From Apostichopus japonicus (Eukaryota; Echinodermata; Holothuroidea; Aspidochirotida; Stichopodidae), in NCBI RefSeq assembly GCF_037975245.1, contig NC_092571.1, forward strand, positions 13,123,917 to 13,187,916: 64,000 nt of DNA. Reading direction: 5' to 3'. The notes beneath the pieces are model-generated. The model had not been told where the DNA came from. It ran no database searches and saw nothing but the letters and a program-made list of their open reading frames with translations. Both the position numbers and the translations under genes were made by a program. This document shows positions 1 through 29,978 of the stretch, piece after piece; the stretch's first letter is position 1; every line of letters begins with the position of its first letter.

Positions 1-75
1 TTGCTATCTTTTGCCATCTACTCGTACATGATGAAAACATTTTCTTTCTTCTTTTTGTGTACAAACTGTTTATAG

Positions 76-3000
76 ACTCGCTCGCAAAAATGGCCTGTCG
101 TAACAACGTTATTATTCATCGCTCTGCTTGGCGTGATGGCGTTTGCCTTGTACGTTTCCTTTTCTCCTGGAGCTCAATACTCAATGACCGGGGACGCAGG
201 CTTTTCCGAAGTGGATTATGAGTTATTGGCTTCAGCAATGCAAACCAAACAGGTAAACAACAAGACGTTAAAATAGGTGACCAGTGTTGCCCACGAATAT
301 GCTAGAAAGTCCAACAAAGGTTAATCATGCTCCGCACACTTCAACAAACATTTTGCTACCACCCCACATTTTTTTTCTCACTTGAGACTTTAATTGTTTT
401 ATTCAACACTCCTCAATTTTCTGGGAATATATACGGTATTGGAGTATTGACATTGTTGGTGTTAAATGAATAAAATATCTGTTCGACTCCGAAAATTTCG
501 TCGCCCAGAGAATTTCATTCGGACCCAAGGAATTCTGACTTAAACTTAAAATGAATTAAATATTCACACATAATTAAACATCCGCCTATGTGTTACGAAG
601 ATATCTGGTTAGTTTTAACCTTTGTAAATATTAGCTATTATACATTAACATAGAATGTGTCGTCTGTCCTTCCATGAATATTTCATTTACGACTTTTCTG
701 TCATTAGAGCACGCAATAAGTACCTATTTGAAACTATTATTGAAATCGTTATTGTGCGTGGGAAAGTTTTCTTATAGTGGCTAATTTATACGCTACAATT
801 CTATAACTGCACAGTTGTATCTACTACGTTACTATGGGCATCCGTATAACCGAGCAGATTTAGGGTCTTTTCCTGAGAATACCAATGGTTGAAGCCTTGA
901 ACCTTACATCGCTTTTACAGGTGATTAGAATAATTGAATCATTAATGAATCATTAAATGAAAATTATCATTTTATTTTTTTCGCGATTTAGAATTTTAAC
1001 CTCCGCATTGATATCGATGGTGAGAAATGCACAGAATCTGTACACGCAGACGATAGACAGAACATAGTGACTTTCCACTACACTGGTGAAAACGGACGAG
1101 AGGGAGGTGTAGCTATGTATGATTTCAACCAGGTATGTTTATGTTATCGCAGTTACAAATCGCCGTATGCATCTTTGAACCACCATGTTTTGATAACATG
1201 TGAAACAATAAATTTGGAAACGATAGATGGGTGGTCGGCATTCGACATGATTGGTTGTCTTTTGTACAGTAGCATGCATACTAAAAGGAAATTTTAGGCA
1301 GGAATTTAGTCTTGATATTTTATAATTCTCCCCCTCTCCCCCACCATAGAGAAAAGAGAGGATCATGAGTGTTGCTCATGTTTGTGTAGCTGTTCCAGTT
1401 TTCACATTATTAGAAGATTGATCATTGAAAATGGTGTGTGATCTTGTAATTAGGTCAAATTTCTGGCACTGAAAGTATTTTGCACGCAACAATGTACCGG
1501 TACTGCAGGGTTTCATCAAATATCTCAGCTTTATATCATACACGTATTATTTATTTCTCATTTTTTGTATATTTCGAATCTTGGTTAAGAAAAAAAAGTC
1601 CGAATTTTCTCAAAGTTTCCACGATGATAAATATTGCCAAGGTTGATCATTCACATTCATTTAGCTTTTAAAACACTCTACTGGACTGACACTGTATTGG
1701 AAGGAGGTTGGCAAACTTACCCTCTTATAAATGAATGCCGTAAAAATAATCCCCGAGAAGAAGAAGAAGAAGAAGAAGAAGAAAGAGAAAAAAAAACCTT
1801 TGTGGAAATTCTAAAACAACAGCAGTTTTCACTATTTTAAGTAAAGCGTCACAACAGTGCCAGGCAGAGAGAGTCAGAAACATTAATGGTGCACAACTAT
1901 ACACATTGAAATTGAAGATAGAATAGTGACCATGACGGTCACTTTTCCCTATCTACACATTAAATTTATGGGAGGCCAAATTGTGTTGCGTTCTGTTGAA
2001 AGTGAGAACATGCACATGACACTTACGTAGTATCAATTTAAGCGCTAGCGTTCAGGACCGTATATAGGCGAGTCCATTTTAGATCCGAGTTTACGTCCGA
2101 TTCCAGCCCCAGTCCAATTACGAGACCGCATACGATGTTCGACAAAAAACAAAATTCATATACTAAGATATCCCCATTTCGAAACAACGAGAGTTCCCGA
2201 AATCAGATTTCAGAGCCCCTATATTTCGTTGAATATGATAAACTCTCGATTTTGGTTCCGGAGTCGTATAGAGTAAGAGTCCGGACTCGGGTACTGCTAC
2301 GTCTCTGGCCGCTGTGTTTTCCACATGGTCGGAAAGACTCTCTCTCACAACGTCTTCTGATTGCACTTTGTCGATGTTACCATAAATTAATAATCAACGG
2401 CAACATAGAACAACATAAATAACAAGTCGTGATAAGTTAATTGACTTTCTGTGTGTTTCATTCGCGTAATTACTGAACGTTTTTAAGTTCAAACGATATT
2501 GTTTTTCTCGAATATCTTCTTCACCCACTTTGTTTCCATATTTAAGGGTTTGGCAGCCTTAAAGGACAGCAATGGGACAGCCTGTTTCTTCATGAATGCC
2601 TATGACTTACCCGTAATTCAACTTAGTGATCTTCAGCTCAAGGCCCGGAATAAAGAGGTGAGTTTCGAAATTTCGAGGTAGGCCAGCGCGGGCCAGTATC
2701 CGAAGTAAAGTGACTGTCCCGAATACATCCGAGAATAATCGAATAACATAGCATCAAGAGAACTTTCCTTGACAACCAGTTTTTTGAGTTTATTTAAATG
2801 ATTTTCTGGACTAGTCAAATTTTATTGAAAAGAATGAAGTAACTACTCTATTTAACAAATTGATTTTTTGCCTTTTTAGAATGTGATTTATAATGCAAAT
2901 TCCCGGGTTATAAAAATCTATACGAATCTTAGTTTAATTAATTATAATATAATTTAGAGTTATCTTATGTTTGTTGATACCGCAACTGTAAAAATTAAAG

Positions 3001-3933
3001 CATAACTTAAAGACGTACCGGTATCATGCAAAGTCTTGAAACTGTGTAAAAAATATGTCTGCATGGTTGCCCCCCTCCCACATCCTCTTCTCCACCAAAG
3101 AATAGGTTACTAACTTTGCTGTGGTTTAGTGTGAATATTTAACCAGTCATGAATACAATAAATATATTTAAAAAAAAAAATACACATTCATACCCACCAT
3201 TTCTTTCTTCTGATCAGGTGTAAATGTTCATGTTTTTAGAGGCTGGATGTACATGATTTTGAAATTTTCCATAAACTCACATTGTTATGTTTTTCGAAAT
3301 GCTATTTCCAGAGCGTTTGTCCTTAATCATGACGTAGCTTATTCGTACTGGCGAAAATTAATTTAGTTACTACTTTTAATATACCTTTCAGGTCAGTGAG
3401 CGATACTGTGTATATACTGTTTCAAAGAATTCCAAATAATCACAAGATCTATATAAAAGCCAAAAAGCCGTGAAGAAAAGTCAGAGGTACAGTCGGTAAT
3501 ACTATTGTGTTGGGAAAGAGACTTGCATGATTGCGGACGAAATTACTTGTGAATGGGTTGGGAACATCCCTCGACCTTCTCCTGGCCTTATATATCATAC
3601 GTTGGGGCCATGTTCATTTCAATATTTACTTATTTACTTATTAAGTATTCATCTATTTTATAGGTTATGGCAATCAGAGAGGAAGTTACGATGCAAGTGA
3701 ATGGCGCCATTCCAGACGGATTTCTTGAAGTGAGCGCGGGTCCACTTTTCGCTGATCTTTGTCAGGATCTGTCGTCTTATTGGCTGGTCTTGGCGACAGA
3801 TCATACTACAGAAGACTCACGTAACAGAAGAGATGGTTTGACCCTCAGCATATCCGTCCCAGCCGGGGCAACAGCGGCCGTTATAGTCCTAGATGGTAGT
3901 GCAGCAGGAGGAACATTTGTTATTTCACTGTAA
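76..3933 (+). CDS. BRICHOS-domain single-pass membrane protein, 3' part (four last exons)
   Basis: Exons 76-252, 992-1132, 2547-2657 and 3664-3933 (stop 3931-3933) join in phase 0 throughout and give 232 residues; the cytoplasmic start lies left of the window. Visible order: a short basic flank, a transmembrane helix at about residues 6-29 (starting WPVVTTLLFI), a linker, then a BRICHOS-like domain. The domain shows the YDF..GL...KD...ACFFM pattern across exons 2-3, and its second conserved cysteine sits in exon 4 in LCQDLSSYW. BRICHOS proteins are type II membrane or secretory-pathway proteins whose domain acts as a chaperone for an aggregation-prone segment of the same chain. Here the tail after the domain is hydrophobic and beta-prone, as expected of such a client. 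The exon 3 acceptor is AAG, slightly weak. No close polyadenylation signal was found after the stop. Family call is firm; which BRICHOS subfamily is unknown. Confidence 0.82.
1755..1786. repeat. (GAA)n microsatellite
   Basis: About nine GAA triplets followed by an A-rich run, inside the intron between BRICHOS exons 2 and 3. The rest of this intron and of the next one (2658-3663) shows no further coding signal. Confidence 0.9.
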
Positions 3934-6900
3934 GCATATTTTTTTTGTAAAGAGCCATATTCAACGACTAATATAGCTTATGGAGTTAGGGCCTGCAGTG
4001 ACTCGAAGACAGTATTGTTCATGAGTCACGATAACGTTATCAGTAGAGTGACCAATCATCAAGCATCTTGTTGAGCTTGGTCGACTGTGCATGGAACGCG
4101 TAGCAGTTGCAAAGTACATACGGACGGAAACTCTCACATGATAGGAAATGTGGTTGTATGCCCGATGTTTAATCACTGATGTGTTTTTTTTTCAGTGTAC
4201 TTTATCGTTTTAATTTCGGATTTACCCACCCCCTCCCCCATCATTACAAACTTATGCAACGGTAAAATATATTATTAACAGCGCAGGTGAACTCGACTTT
4301 CCATGATCTGTTGGTTTGGTGCACAAAAGTTTAAAGATAGCATCATTGCAAAGTTGACTAAAATTATCCAGTAACACCCAGAATGCACGGGTCGCATTGC
4401 AAATAATTACTACTATTATTAAGCAAACAAGCTTAAACTGGTAATACAGTCGTTTTATATGCTATAATACCATCAACTTGTTGTTCTTCAAACGAACCAT
4501 GTCAGGTGGGTAACAAATGCTTTACTACAGGTGGCTGTGAAAAAGATGGTTTGCTTACTTTCAAAATCAACACAATAATTATTTAGGATTTCAAAGTCTT
4601 CATTCAAAAATAATTTAAGCTGAATCTTCTCCGCATATATATGTATATTAGGACGGGAAAGGATGGTTGTTAATAACCAGGACACTTACTTGCTAGCTAT
4701 AGTTTACAATTGATTTCAAACATAAAACATGTTACTAAGTGTTAATACGAAACAGTGGCATAATATCTCGGGTGAAGTGAAATAATGTGATGTTATTGCG
4801 GTATCAGTTGAGCCTGATCCCAGCTGGCTATTAACGAATCAAAGCTTTTTATCTTTTCTTTACACAGACCAAAGTCGAAATAATACAAGAAGCGCACAGA
4901 AGCAAATCAAAGTTTTATTAAACTACGTTAAATCACGCTATTATACCAGCATCATGACTGCATTGTACAACCGGAAGTGTGTGGGACCGGAAGTGTATAA
5001 GACCGGAAATGTGTGAGCATGCATGTGGCGGAGGTCTTAGAGAAGGCATGAAGGGACATTTCTCGTACATTGTGAACAAACACCGTCCGCACAAGTCGTC
5101 TGCACTTGAACGGCGGGGAGAGTGTTGAGACATGAAAAACTCTTCTCTGATGACTATTAATGTAGTTTCATTTGTTTTCTTTTATTGGCTTGATTACTTT
5201 AGTTTGCTTTGATTTGTTTATTCCGAATTGTTTTACTCTCTTTTTTTACATAAAAAATATAACAAAACCCTACAAAAACAGTTAATAAAGTTTGTTTTAT
5301 ACCACGAACCTGAATTTGATATATTTTATTATATTTCGCTTGCGATAAACGTAAGCAAAATAAGTAAATAAAAAATAAAGCAATAAAAAATAAAATGATA
5401 AATATAAAGTAAAGGGAAACGCAAGCGCTTTTCTGAACATTAAAACAAATTTAATTGTAATAAGTTACTGAAAACATTTGAAAAAAGTGAATTTCGAAAA
5501 TTTCTAATTTATGCAATGAGTTTGCAACGTGAATATTCACACAATATTACACAATGTTTATCTGGCATGACATTGATTTGAAACAAAAGTGAACAGAAAG
5601 TCAGACAGTTGGATAGCTAGTTGCATATAGGTGAACTTTGCAGTGACTCAACAAAGCGTGTATATATACCTAATTATGGACTTAATTTATGGCCTCATAA
5701 TGCACCATTTCAGGTATAATATTTTTTTCTGGACTATAGGACCCCCAAAACCCTTCTCCCCCGTTCTTGCGGCATTCGGCATCAACGATCTAAGGAATAC
5801 CACCCTTCCCTTTGGACCCTCCCATGCAACCAGGGGGGTAGGAAGCTTCCAAAAAGTGGGGGGGGGCACAACATCAGAGGGGCACTTTTCTCATTCCACA
5901 ACAACCCCTGCGTTATGCTATAAACCGATACTTACCGACCATATCACTTAAATATTTATGATTTGTAAGTATGCTATCAATTCTATTTATTGAGATTGTT
6001 TATTGTTAACTGTGCTGCACAAAGATATGGGATGGCATTTTAAAAATAGCATGTACAGACTAAAAATAAATAATTAAAATAAAATATTAAAATTAACAAA
6101 GGCTTAAGATATCCAAAAAACAGTTCTTCATCAAAGGGGCACATTTTATTTGCCTGTAGGGAACATTTGCTATTTTGGAAAAAAAGGGGGCACGTGCCCA
6201 CCCCCCCACCAACCGAACGCTTCTACACCCTATACCTGCAACCAATGTATGTAAAGTTGCATCATCTTCTATATCTCAAAAGAACCTTATATTTTAAGGT
6301 TGTTTTAGGAAAATGTTACAAATGGCAACTAAGTAGACTGCATGGTTACGACGTTTTCAAGGTGCCAAGAAATAATGAAATGCGGCATTTAACTGCACAA
6401 ATACAGCTCGTAGGATGTAACCGAAGTTTTCATCGATTAGTATTAGATTACCGCTAGACTTAGTCATATCCTTTGGCATTTCACTGGCAGTGACACAGAT
6501 ATAGCCTCTGGTTGCCTAGCCTAGCTACAAGTGTACTAGTACTAATATCACTGTCAAGTAAGCGTTGTAAATTGGTATTAAAGCTACAGTAGTAACTAAA
6601 GGCCTAGGCTATAGATCCAATTGCTAGGATCGGAAACAATATAATTCAACTCGAGTCATGGTGAGAACCAACTTTGTTGGGAATGAGATGACATTCTGTT
6701 TTTGTTGGTTATATAGGCCAAACTGCTTTGAAATTACTTATTCAGAAGCCTAAGATGCAACACGGCGGAGTCCTTGTTGTGGCCAATTCAAGCAAAACAC
6801 GACGAAGATTAAATGTTTGTGGTAAATGCTATGTGTCCTGTGATACATCCAATGATATACATATGGCATGGTTGAAATTACGTTGGTTGTAAATTATAAT

Positions 6901-7455
6901 CATTAGTCATTTTATATTAACTATCGCTTATCGTTTCCTTCCATGATACAGAAATTTGGCAGATGACACTTATTTCAGTGTAGAAGTTGCGAGTTAAAAT
7001 ATGTATAATGAATTAAGTCGGGAAGTAATTGAAATTAAAAAAATATTATCGATGAGCGTAAAGCTAGAATCGCTTTTTCTAGTTGGTCGATTAATATTGT
7101 AGGTAGGAAATTATGACCAAGACCACACTAACATAATCATTAACGATTGGACAGTTCTAATGTTAAGAAAATCAATGTTAAAATTAACCCCTAAAGTTCT
7201 TGAAGGCGTGACAGAAGATGATTTCAGGCTTTCTTTCGAGAGCAACTTCAAAGTGCATGCTTAATGTTTCCCTTAGGGTGGCGGTAACAAGCTGAACACA
7301 AAAGGATCTGTTATTGTGAATAAATTCAAGTCAGGTATCTTCTCTGCAGGGCGATTCACGCACATATACAACTCATATGGGATATCATAACTTGCTTTTT
7401 TGCCTGACGTAGACAAAGGTTTTATTTATAATAAATACCAGCACCACTTCATAGA
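3934..7455. other. Gene-free stretch downstream of the BRICHOS gene
   Basis: AT-rich sequence without supported exons. It contains a three-fold ETS-like motif cluster near 4971-5012. It also has two blocks with G/C homopolymers, about 5738-5902 and 6120-6225, where G-rich runs next to GGGGCAC motifs look like worn transposon ends, but I could not define element boundaries. Short open frames here have no domain or splice support. Confidence 0.6.
4971..5012 (+). promoter_or_regulatory. Three ETS-like sites at 16-bp spacing
   Basis: CCGGAAGT starts at 4971 and 4987, and CCGGAAAT starts at 5003, each preceded by A or AC. ACCGGAAGT is the classic ETS-family core. Equal 16-bp spacing shows a small tandem duplication; whether it binds anything is inference. 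No gene start was recognised next to it. Confidence 0.25.
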
Positions 7456-7839
7456 CAGTGGCGGAGCGTCCATACAGTCAGGGGGGCGGATGCCTCCCCT
7501 GACAGACTCAAATGGACTGCCGGCGCCTTTTTTTCAGCTCTTTACCACTTTTTACTTATGCGCGATTATTGACTTTTTTATTGCGCTCTCATCTACCTAT
7601 TGACATTTGTCACATTTTGTTGGTGTGATTTGGCGATGACACCTATGTATTCTTCGTTTATCTGCAAATTAGCCAGGCCATGAAAGGGTCATTTCCGGCG
7701 ATCTAGGGAGTATCTTTACTCAAAATATTTCTGTACGCTACGCGCCAACCTGTGGTGGCGCTCCGCTTAGATAGTGTCGAAAGCGCCCCTACAGACCATT
7801 CTCGCCCCTCCCTGACCAATACCCCTGGCTCCGCCACTG
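7456..7839. mobile_element. MITE-like element with GGCGGAGC terminal inverted repeats, copy 1
   Basis: Begins CAGTGGCGGAGC and ends GCTCCGCCACTG, a 12-bp perfect terminal inverted repeat. Length is 384 bp with no transposase frame, so it is non-autonomous. A 7-bp direct repeat TCATAGA flanks it at 7449-7455 and 7845-7851, with five extra bases on the right side. A second copy lies at 11060-11448 and shares internal sequence. Superfamily is uncertain; a target duplication of 7-8 bp would suit a cut-and-paste element of the hAT type. Confidence 0.75.
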
Positions 7840-10800
7840 CATGCTCATAGATGAGGTATAATCGAACTGATAATCAGATAAAATATTACTCAAGTGATCA
7901 AGATTGCTGTGACTAATCTGTGTCAAGAGAGTTATGTCAAATATATACGAAAGGCTCTCCATGTAAGCAACTAATTGAAGCTGATTTGTAGGTAAGCTTC
8001 TTATATTTAGGTGAAATAAAGAGAGCGCAGAGTGTTTGCATTGGATAAACTCTTTAAACTCATCACTACAAGGGATGAGATTTATACTAGCCTATCACTT
8101 AAAAATTTCTCCCATTTACTTTTCAAAAGTATTCCCATAATCACTGTGTGTGTATAGGTACATTTGATTTGAGTCTATACAAAAACGTTTTTAAAACGTT
8201 ATTAAAACGCTTCATCTTTTGTTTTGATGACGTTATTTGTGGTGTAATAAATATGTCACGAAAACGTTTTCAGGCTATTATTTCAAAACATGTTTTCGTT
8301 AAAACATTAATATAACATTAATATCTCATAAAAACTTTATGCCGACGTTTTTATAACACCACATTTAACGTTATAAAAACATATTTTAGAGGCTCCTTTA
8401 AAAATGTTATGATAACGTTTTGTGTTTGCTAGTCTATGAGGTTATTTGATGTTAATGCTTGATGAGTTAGCGTGAAAATTAAGTCGTAATAAGGAATTTC
8501 AGCAGTCGGGATCTTAAGCTTTGGTTATTGTAATATGTTTGGGTGTGTGATGTGTTGATGTAAATGTTGATGTGATGATTGTACGATGAGCCGTGTGTTG
8601 ATTTATACCTAGAGTGGGCTTTGAGAATGTGAGGGCGAGTATTTGTGAGTAAGGGTCGACGTGTCTGGAAGATACATTAAGTTGTAAAGGCATTGAAGAC
8701 TGCCCAAACCGCGTATGGCCATCTGAAAAAGTTGACTTTCTGTTGCTTGCAAGTCACGTTTTGTTCGTGTCGCTACAAAATGCAGACAGTAATGAAACGT
8801 GATACCTTGATATCTTTAGCTGGACCTGAGATTTCCATCGCTGTTTCGTTTGTATACTGTGTTGTGGGTATTGATCGCAGCTGTATGTACTGACTGTACA
8901 CTATAGCTAGTGTCTAATTACCGACGGTGGCAAGCTGTGTGTGTATTTTCTGGGATCGATGGTGGCGTTTAACACTTCTGTTACATCTCATCCGAAACTA
9001 GGTCAAATTACCGGCATTAGACGTTTCTTTTTGCGCGAGTCTTCACACTCTTTAAATTAATAGCGGTAGTGTTGATCCTCTATGATTCTAGTCATAATTC
9101 GTTTGTTATAAAGGATGATAGTTCTTAATGAGTGGTAGTGTTTAATTTCAGATTCTGAACACATCATACTTGATGTTCGTGTACACCAAGGTATTTACGA
9201 CTCACTAAAGTTTGGAATTCAAAGTGAAAACAACAAGTGAGGGCGCGTGTCATCATTTTGTGCCTAAAATTGTGCTTAAATGGCTCTAACACACTCACAA
9301 ACATTAAAACGGTCACTTTTGTTATTGACAATAATTCAGTGAGCACTTGGGAATGTGAAAGAGAAAGTTTACTGTGGGTTTTATTTTGCGAACTCAGACT
9401 ACTGTAAATGGCAGTATCAGGTAGCTTTCATTAGGAGGCTCCACCGGGGGGGGGGGGGGGACTAGGCCCCTCTGCAGTATCAGCAATTTTGATAAGCGAC
9501 AACAAAGAATGGAGAAGAATAAGTTATTCTAACGGTCAGATTTGTTTATCGTATGTAACCAAATGAAGCAAATAGTTATATGACATGTAATATAATTATG
9601 ATGTATTAAATGACTAAAATACCGAAAAATGAGAACTTTAATAAGTATGATATATATTGTTTATAAACCACGACCAAACGTTACAATAATAAACATTGCG
9701 TAAGCTTTAGTAATTGAGAGAATATTTAGAAAATTCATTTAGCAATATTGCATCAACTGGAGCAAAGTGGGGACAGCGCCAATCCAAGTTCAAAACATTA
9801 AAGTGAAGAATAGTAAAGAAAAATACATCGTTTTCTGTCAGTGTGGAACATCATATCACACCTGTTTGCTTCAAGTTCGTTTATATGGTATAAACTAACA
9901 ATATCTCGAAAATGCAATGAATGAATTTCATGCAAATTTCACCAGCCTAGTGCTTTGTTTATATTCGTCTTTCATTTAAAAAAAAAAAAGTTAATTTTAC
10001 ACTGGACTATCCTTTCAACTTATAAAATATTTTATAAGTGCTATATAGCACAATGCCACCAGGGAGTTGTTATGGATGCCACATACCAAAGTGTCTTTCC
10101 TACAGCCATGTCTAATTCATATACGTTTACAACCAGATCGAAGACCATGCAGTTACTATTATCTACACCTGTTACGTCAAATTTCTCCCAGCTCTTTCTA
10201 AAGATAACTTAGTGTTTAAAATCAAATTCCTATGTGATAGCTTAAAAGTGAAAAGCGGTCATTCCATGTTAAGTCACCAAATTTTTGAGGTATATTGTAG
10301 TTCGACCACTTTAAATATGACCAAATTTATTGTATGCGTCGAACATTTAAAGTTATTATTATTATTTATTTATCATTATTATTATTTTAAAATTTCAGTT
10401 GTATGCTTAAAATTGGTCGATTTATCACACTTTGAAATCCCGCAATTTGTCGCCACCGGGTTATCCCACGAATGACGTCACCGATTATGGCACGCTGTAC
10501 AGATCCAAATAAAATGAATGAACCTCACAATTTTCTGTTTCCACAATGAAAGAAAATATCATAATGTAGGTAGGACCAATGTGTTTGTTTTTACTTGCTC
10601 TGTATTATAAATATTTTTGTTTGCTATATCTTTGACTTCGTTTTTCTTATAAAGGATGGCTTTCGACAGCAGTTTCGTCTTGATATGTTCATAGTTCAAT
10701 TATAGATGTAACATTTGAGAGCTAGTAACGTTTCTATAGCTGTGCTGGTTATCACGATAATCACCGTTCAAATATGAGATATCTCTTGAATGCTCCTTCA

Positions 10801-10874
10801 AGGGTAAGTCGATGGTGCATATCGGCCCTCCTCGGTGCAGGCCTTAATTAAATCCATTGTTTCATGATTATAAT
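7840..10874. other. Gene-free stretch between the two MITE loci
   Basis: No exon, RNA gene or transposase was supported. It holds the AACGTT-rich repeat at about 8176-8428 and a long G run near 9447-9461 (sequence around it resembles a repeat end). The remaining sequence is AT-rich and unremarkable; short open frames such as those near 9955-10475 lack any recognisable feature. Confidence 0.55.
8176..8428. repeat. AACGTT-rich degenerate repeat
   Basis: The motif AAAACGTT or its reverse complement AACGTTTT, and close variants such as ACGTTATAAAAAC, recurs many times on both strands across about 250 bp. Much of the block can fold on itself. It looks like a satellite-like or MITE-derived repeat; clear ends and target duplications were not seen. 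Confidence 0.5.
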
Positions 10875-11729
10875 CATAGGCGTAGGAGGCGGGGGGCTGG
10901 GGGGGGGGGCTGCAGCCCCCCAACCAATTTTTTTGGTGAAAATTCGGGCAATATGCTGAGAATTTTTCGGGCATCTACTGAAAGAATAATAATTTGCATT
11001 TTTTTCAATTTTTTGGGGGAAAATTTGGGCAATATGCTGAGAATTTTGCGGGCACCTACCAGTGGCGGAGCGTCCATACAGTCAGAGGGGGCGGATGCCC
11101 CCCTGACGGACTCAAATGGACTGCTGGCGCCCTTTCAGTTTTTTACCACTTTTTACTTATTCGCGATTATTGACTTTTGTATTGCGCTCTCAAATACCTA
11201 TTGACATTTGTCACATTTTGTTGGTGCACTTTTCTGACAAATGGCGATGACACCTATTTATTCTTCGTTTATCTGCAAATTAGCAAGGACCGGAAAGGGT
11301 CATTTCCGGCGATCTAGGGAGTATCTTTACTCAAAAAAATTCTGTACGCTCCGTGCCAACCTGTGGTGGCGCTCCGCTTAGATAGTGTCAAAAGCACCAC
11401 TACAGACCATACCCCCCCCCCCGACCAATACCCCTAGCTCCGCCACTGGCACCTATTGATAGAAGAAGAATTTGCAATGTGTTTTTCAATGGTTAAACTA
11501 TTATCATTATTGTTGTAACGACTTCCCCAATAATTCTAACCAATATGGAAGGGTAATAACACGGAAAATGATTTTATGTTATTGGCAGGTGATGTAATAA
11601 CTGATAAATGCCTGTATGATATGCAAATTAACATGTAGAACGCGCGCTGAGCGCGCGAAAAATATTGGTTATATTTTTCGGGCAAGTCGTTACAGCCCCC
11701 CCAAATCAAATGAGGCTCCTACGCCTATG
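10875..11729. mobile_element. hAT-like MITE, host of a nested insertion
   Basis: Starts CATAGGCGTAGGAG and ends CTCCTACGCCTATG, a 14-bp perfect terminal inverted repeat. It is flanked by an 8-bp target duplication ATTATAAT at 10867-10874 and 11730-11737. An 8-bp duplication is typical of the hAT superfamily. Inside, the motif GGGCAATATGCTGAGAAT occurs twice about 100 bp apart. The element was about 460 bp before a second MITE (11060-11448) inserted into it. No transposase is encoded. Confidence 0.8.
11060..11448. mobile_element. MITE-like element with GGCGGAGC terminal inverted repeats, copy 2 (nested)
   Basis: Same terminal inverted repeats (CAGTGGCGGAGC ... GCTCCGCCACTG, one base changed just inside the right end) and same interior as the element at 7456-7839. 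It sits inside the hAT-like element at 10875-11729, so it jumped later. GCACCTA flanks it at 11052-11058 and 11449-11455, a 7-bp target duplication with one extra base on the left. Confidence 0.78.
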
Positions 11730-12100
11730 ATTATAATCACTCTACCAAATCATGTTCTTATGAATTCATATGGACCAACAGAACACCCGTATATAACATT
11801 CAACACCTTATCTCTTCGATTGATGTACTACTGCAACTCCCATGTTTTCCCTGTTGCGTTTATGTTGCTTCTGAACAACTGATCTAATGGGCTGTCTGTT
11901 AGACTAAGTAGTCCAGCCACTTATATTGATGAGCCGCAGATGTTTAAATGAACAATTAAGTTTGGGTATAGAAAATTAATGATATGCCTTTAAAGGATAG
12001 TCGATTTACGTCATCACACACCCACCTCCATAAAGTATAGTACCTTCAACGTAATGGAGAGAAAAAACGCTACGACGAGAATGGTATATTTCTCCGTCAT

Positions 12101-29909
<17,809 letters not shown>

Positions 29910-29978
29910 CTTATCGAGATAATATCACCTTCTTACGAATCTACCAAGTGGTCCCTGTTGTTGTTGCTCAAAGCGTAT
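29910..29978 (-). other. 5' untranslated part of the SLC22 first coding exon
   Basis: On the minus strand TTATTTCAG precedes this leader, giving a clean acceptor at 29979-29980 and a 69-nt leader before the ATG. This implies at least one non-coding first exon further right, so the promoter is not at the ATG. I could not place that exon. Confidence 0.5.

Noticed and set aside
9955-10475. Two adjacent plus-strand open frames
   Set aside because: Low-complexity AT-rich translation with no domain or splice support.
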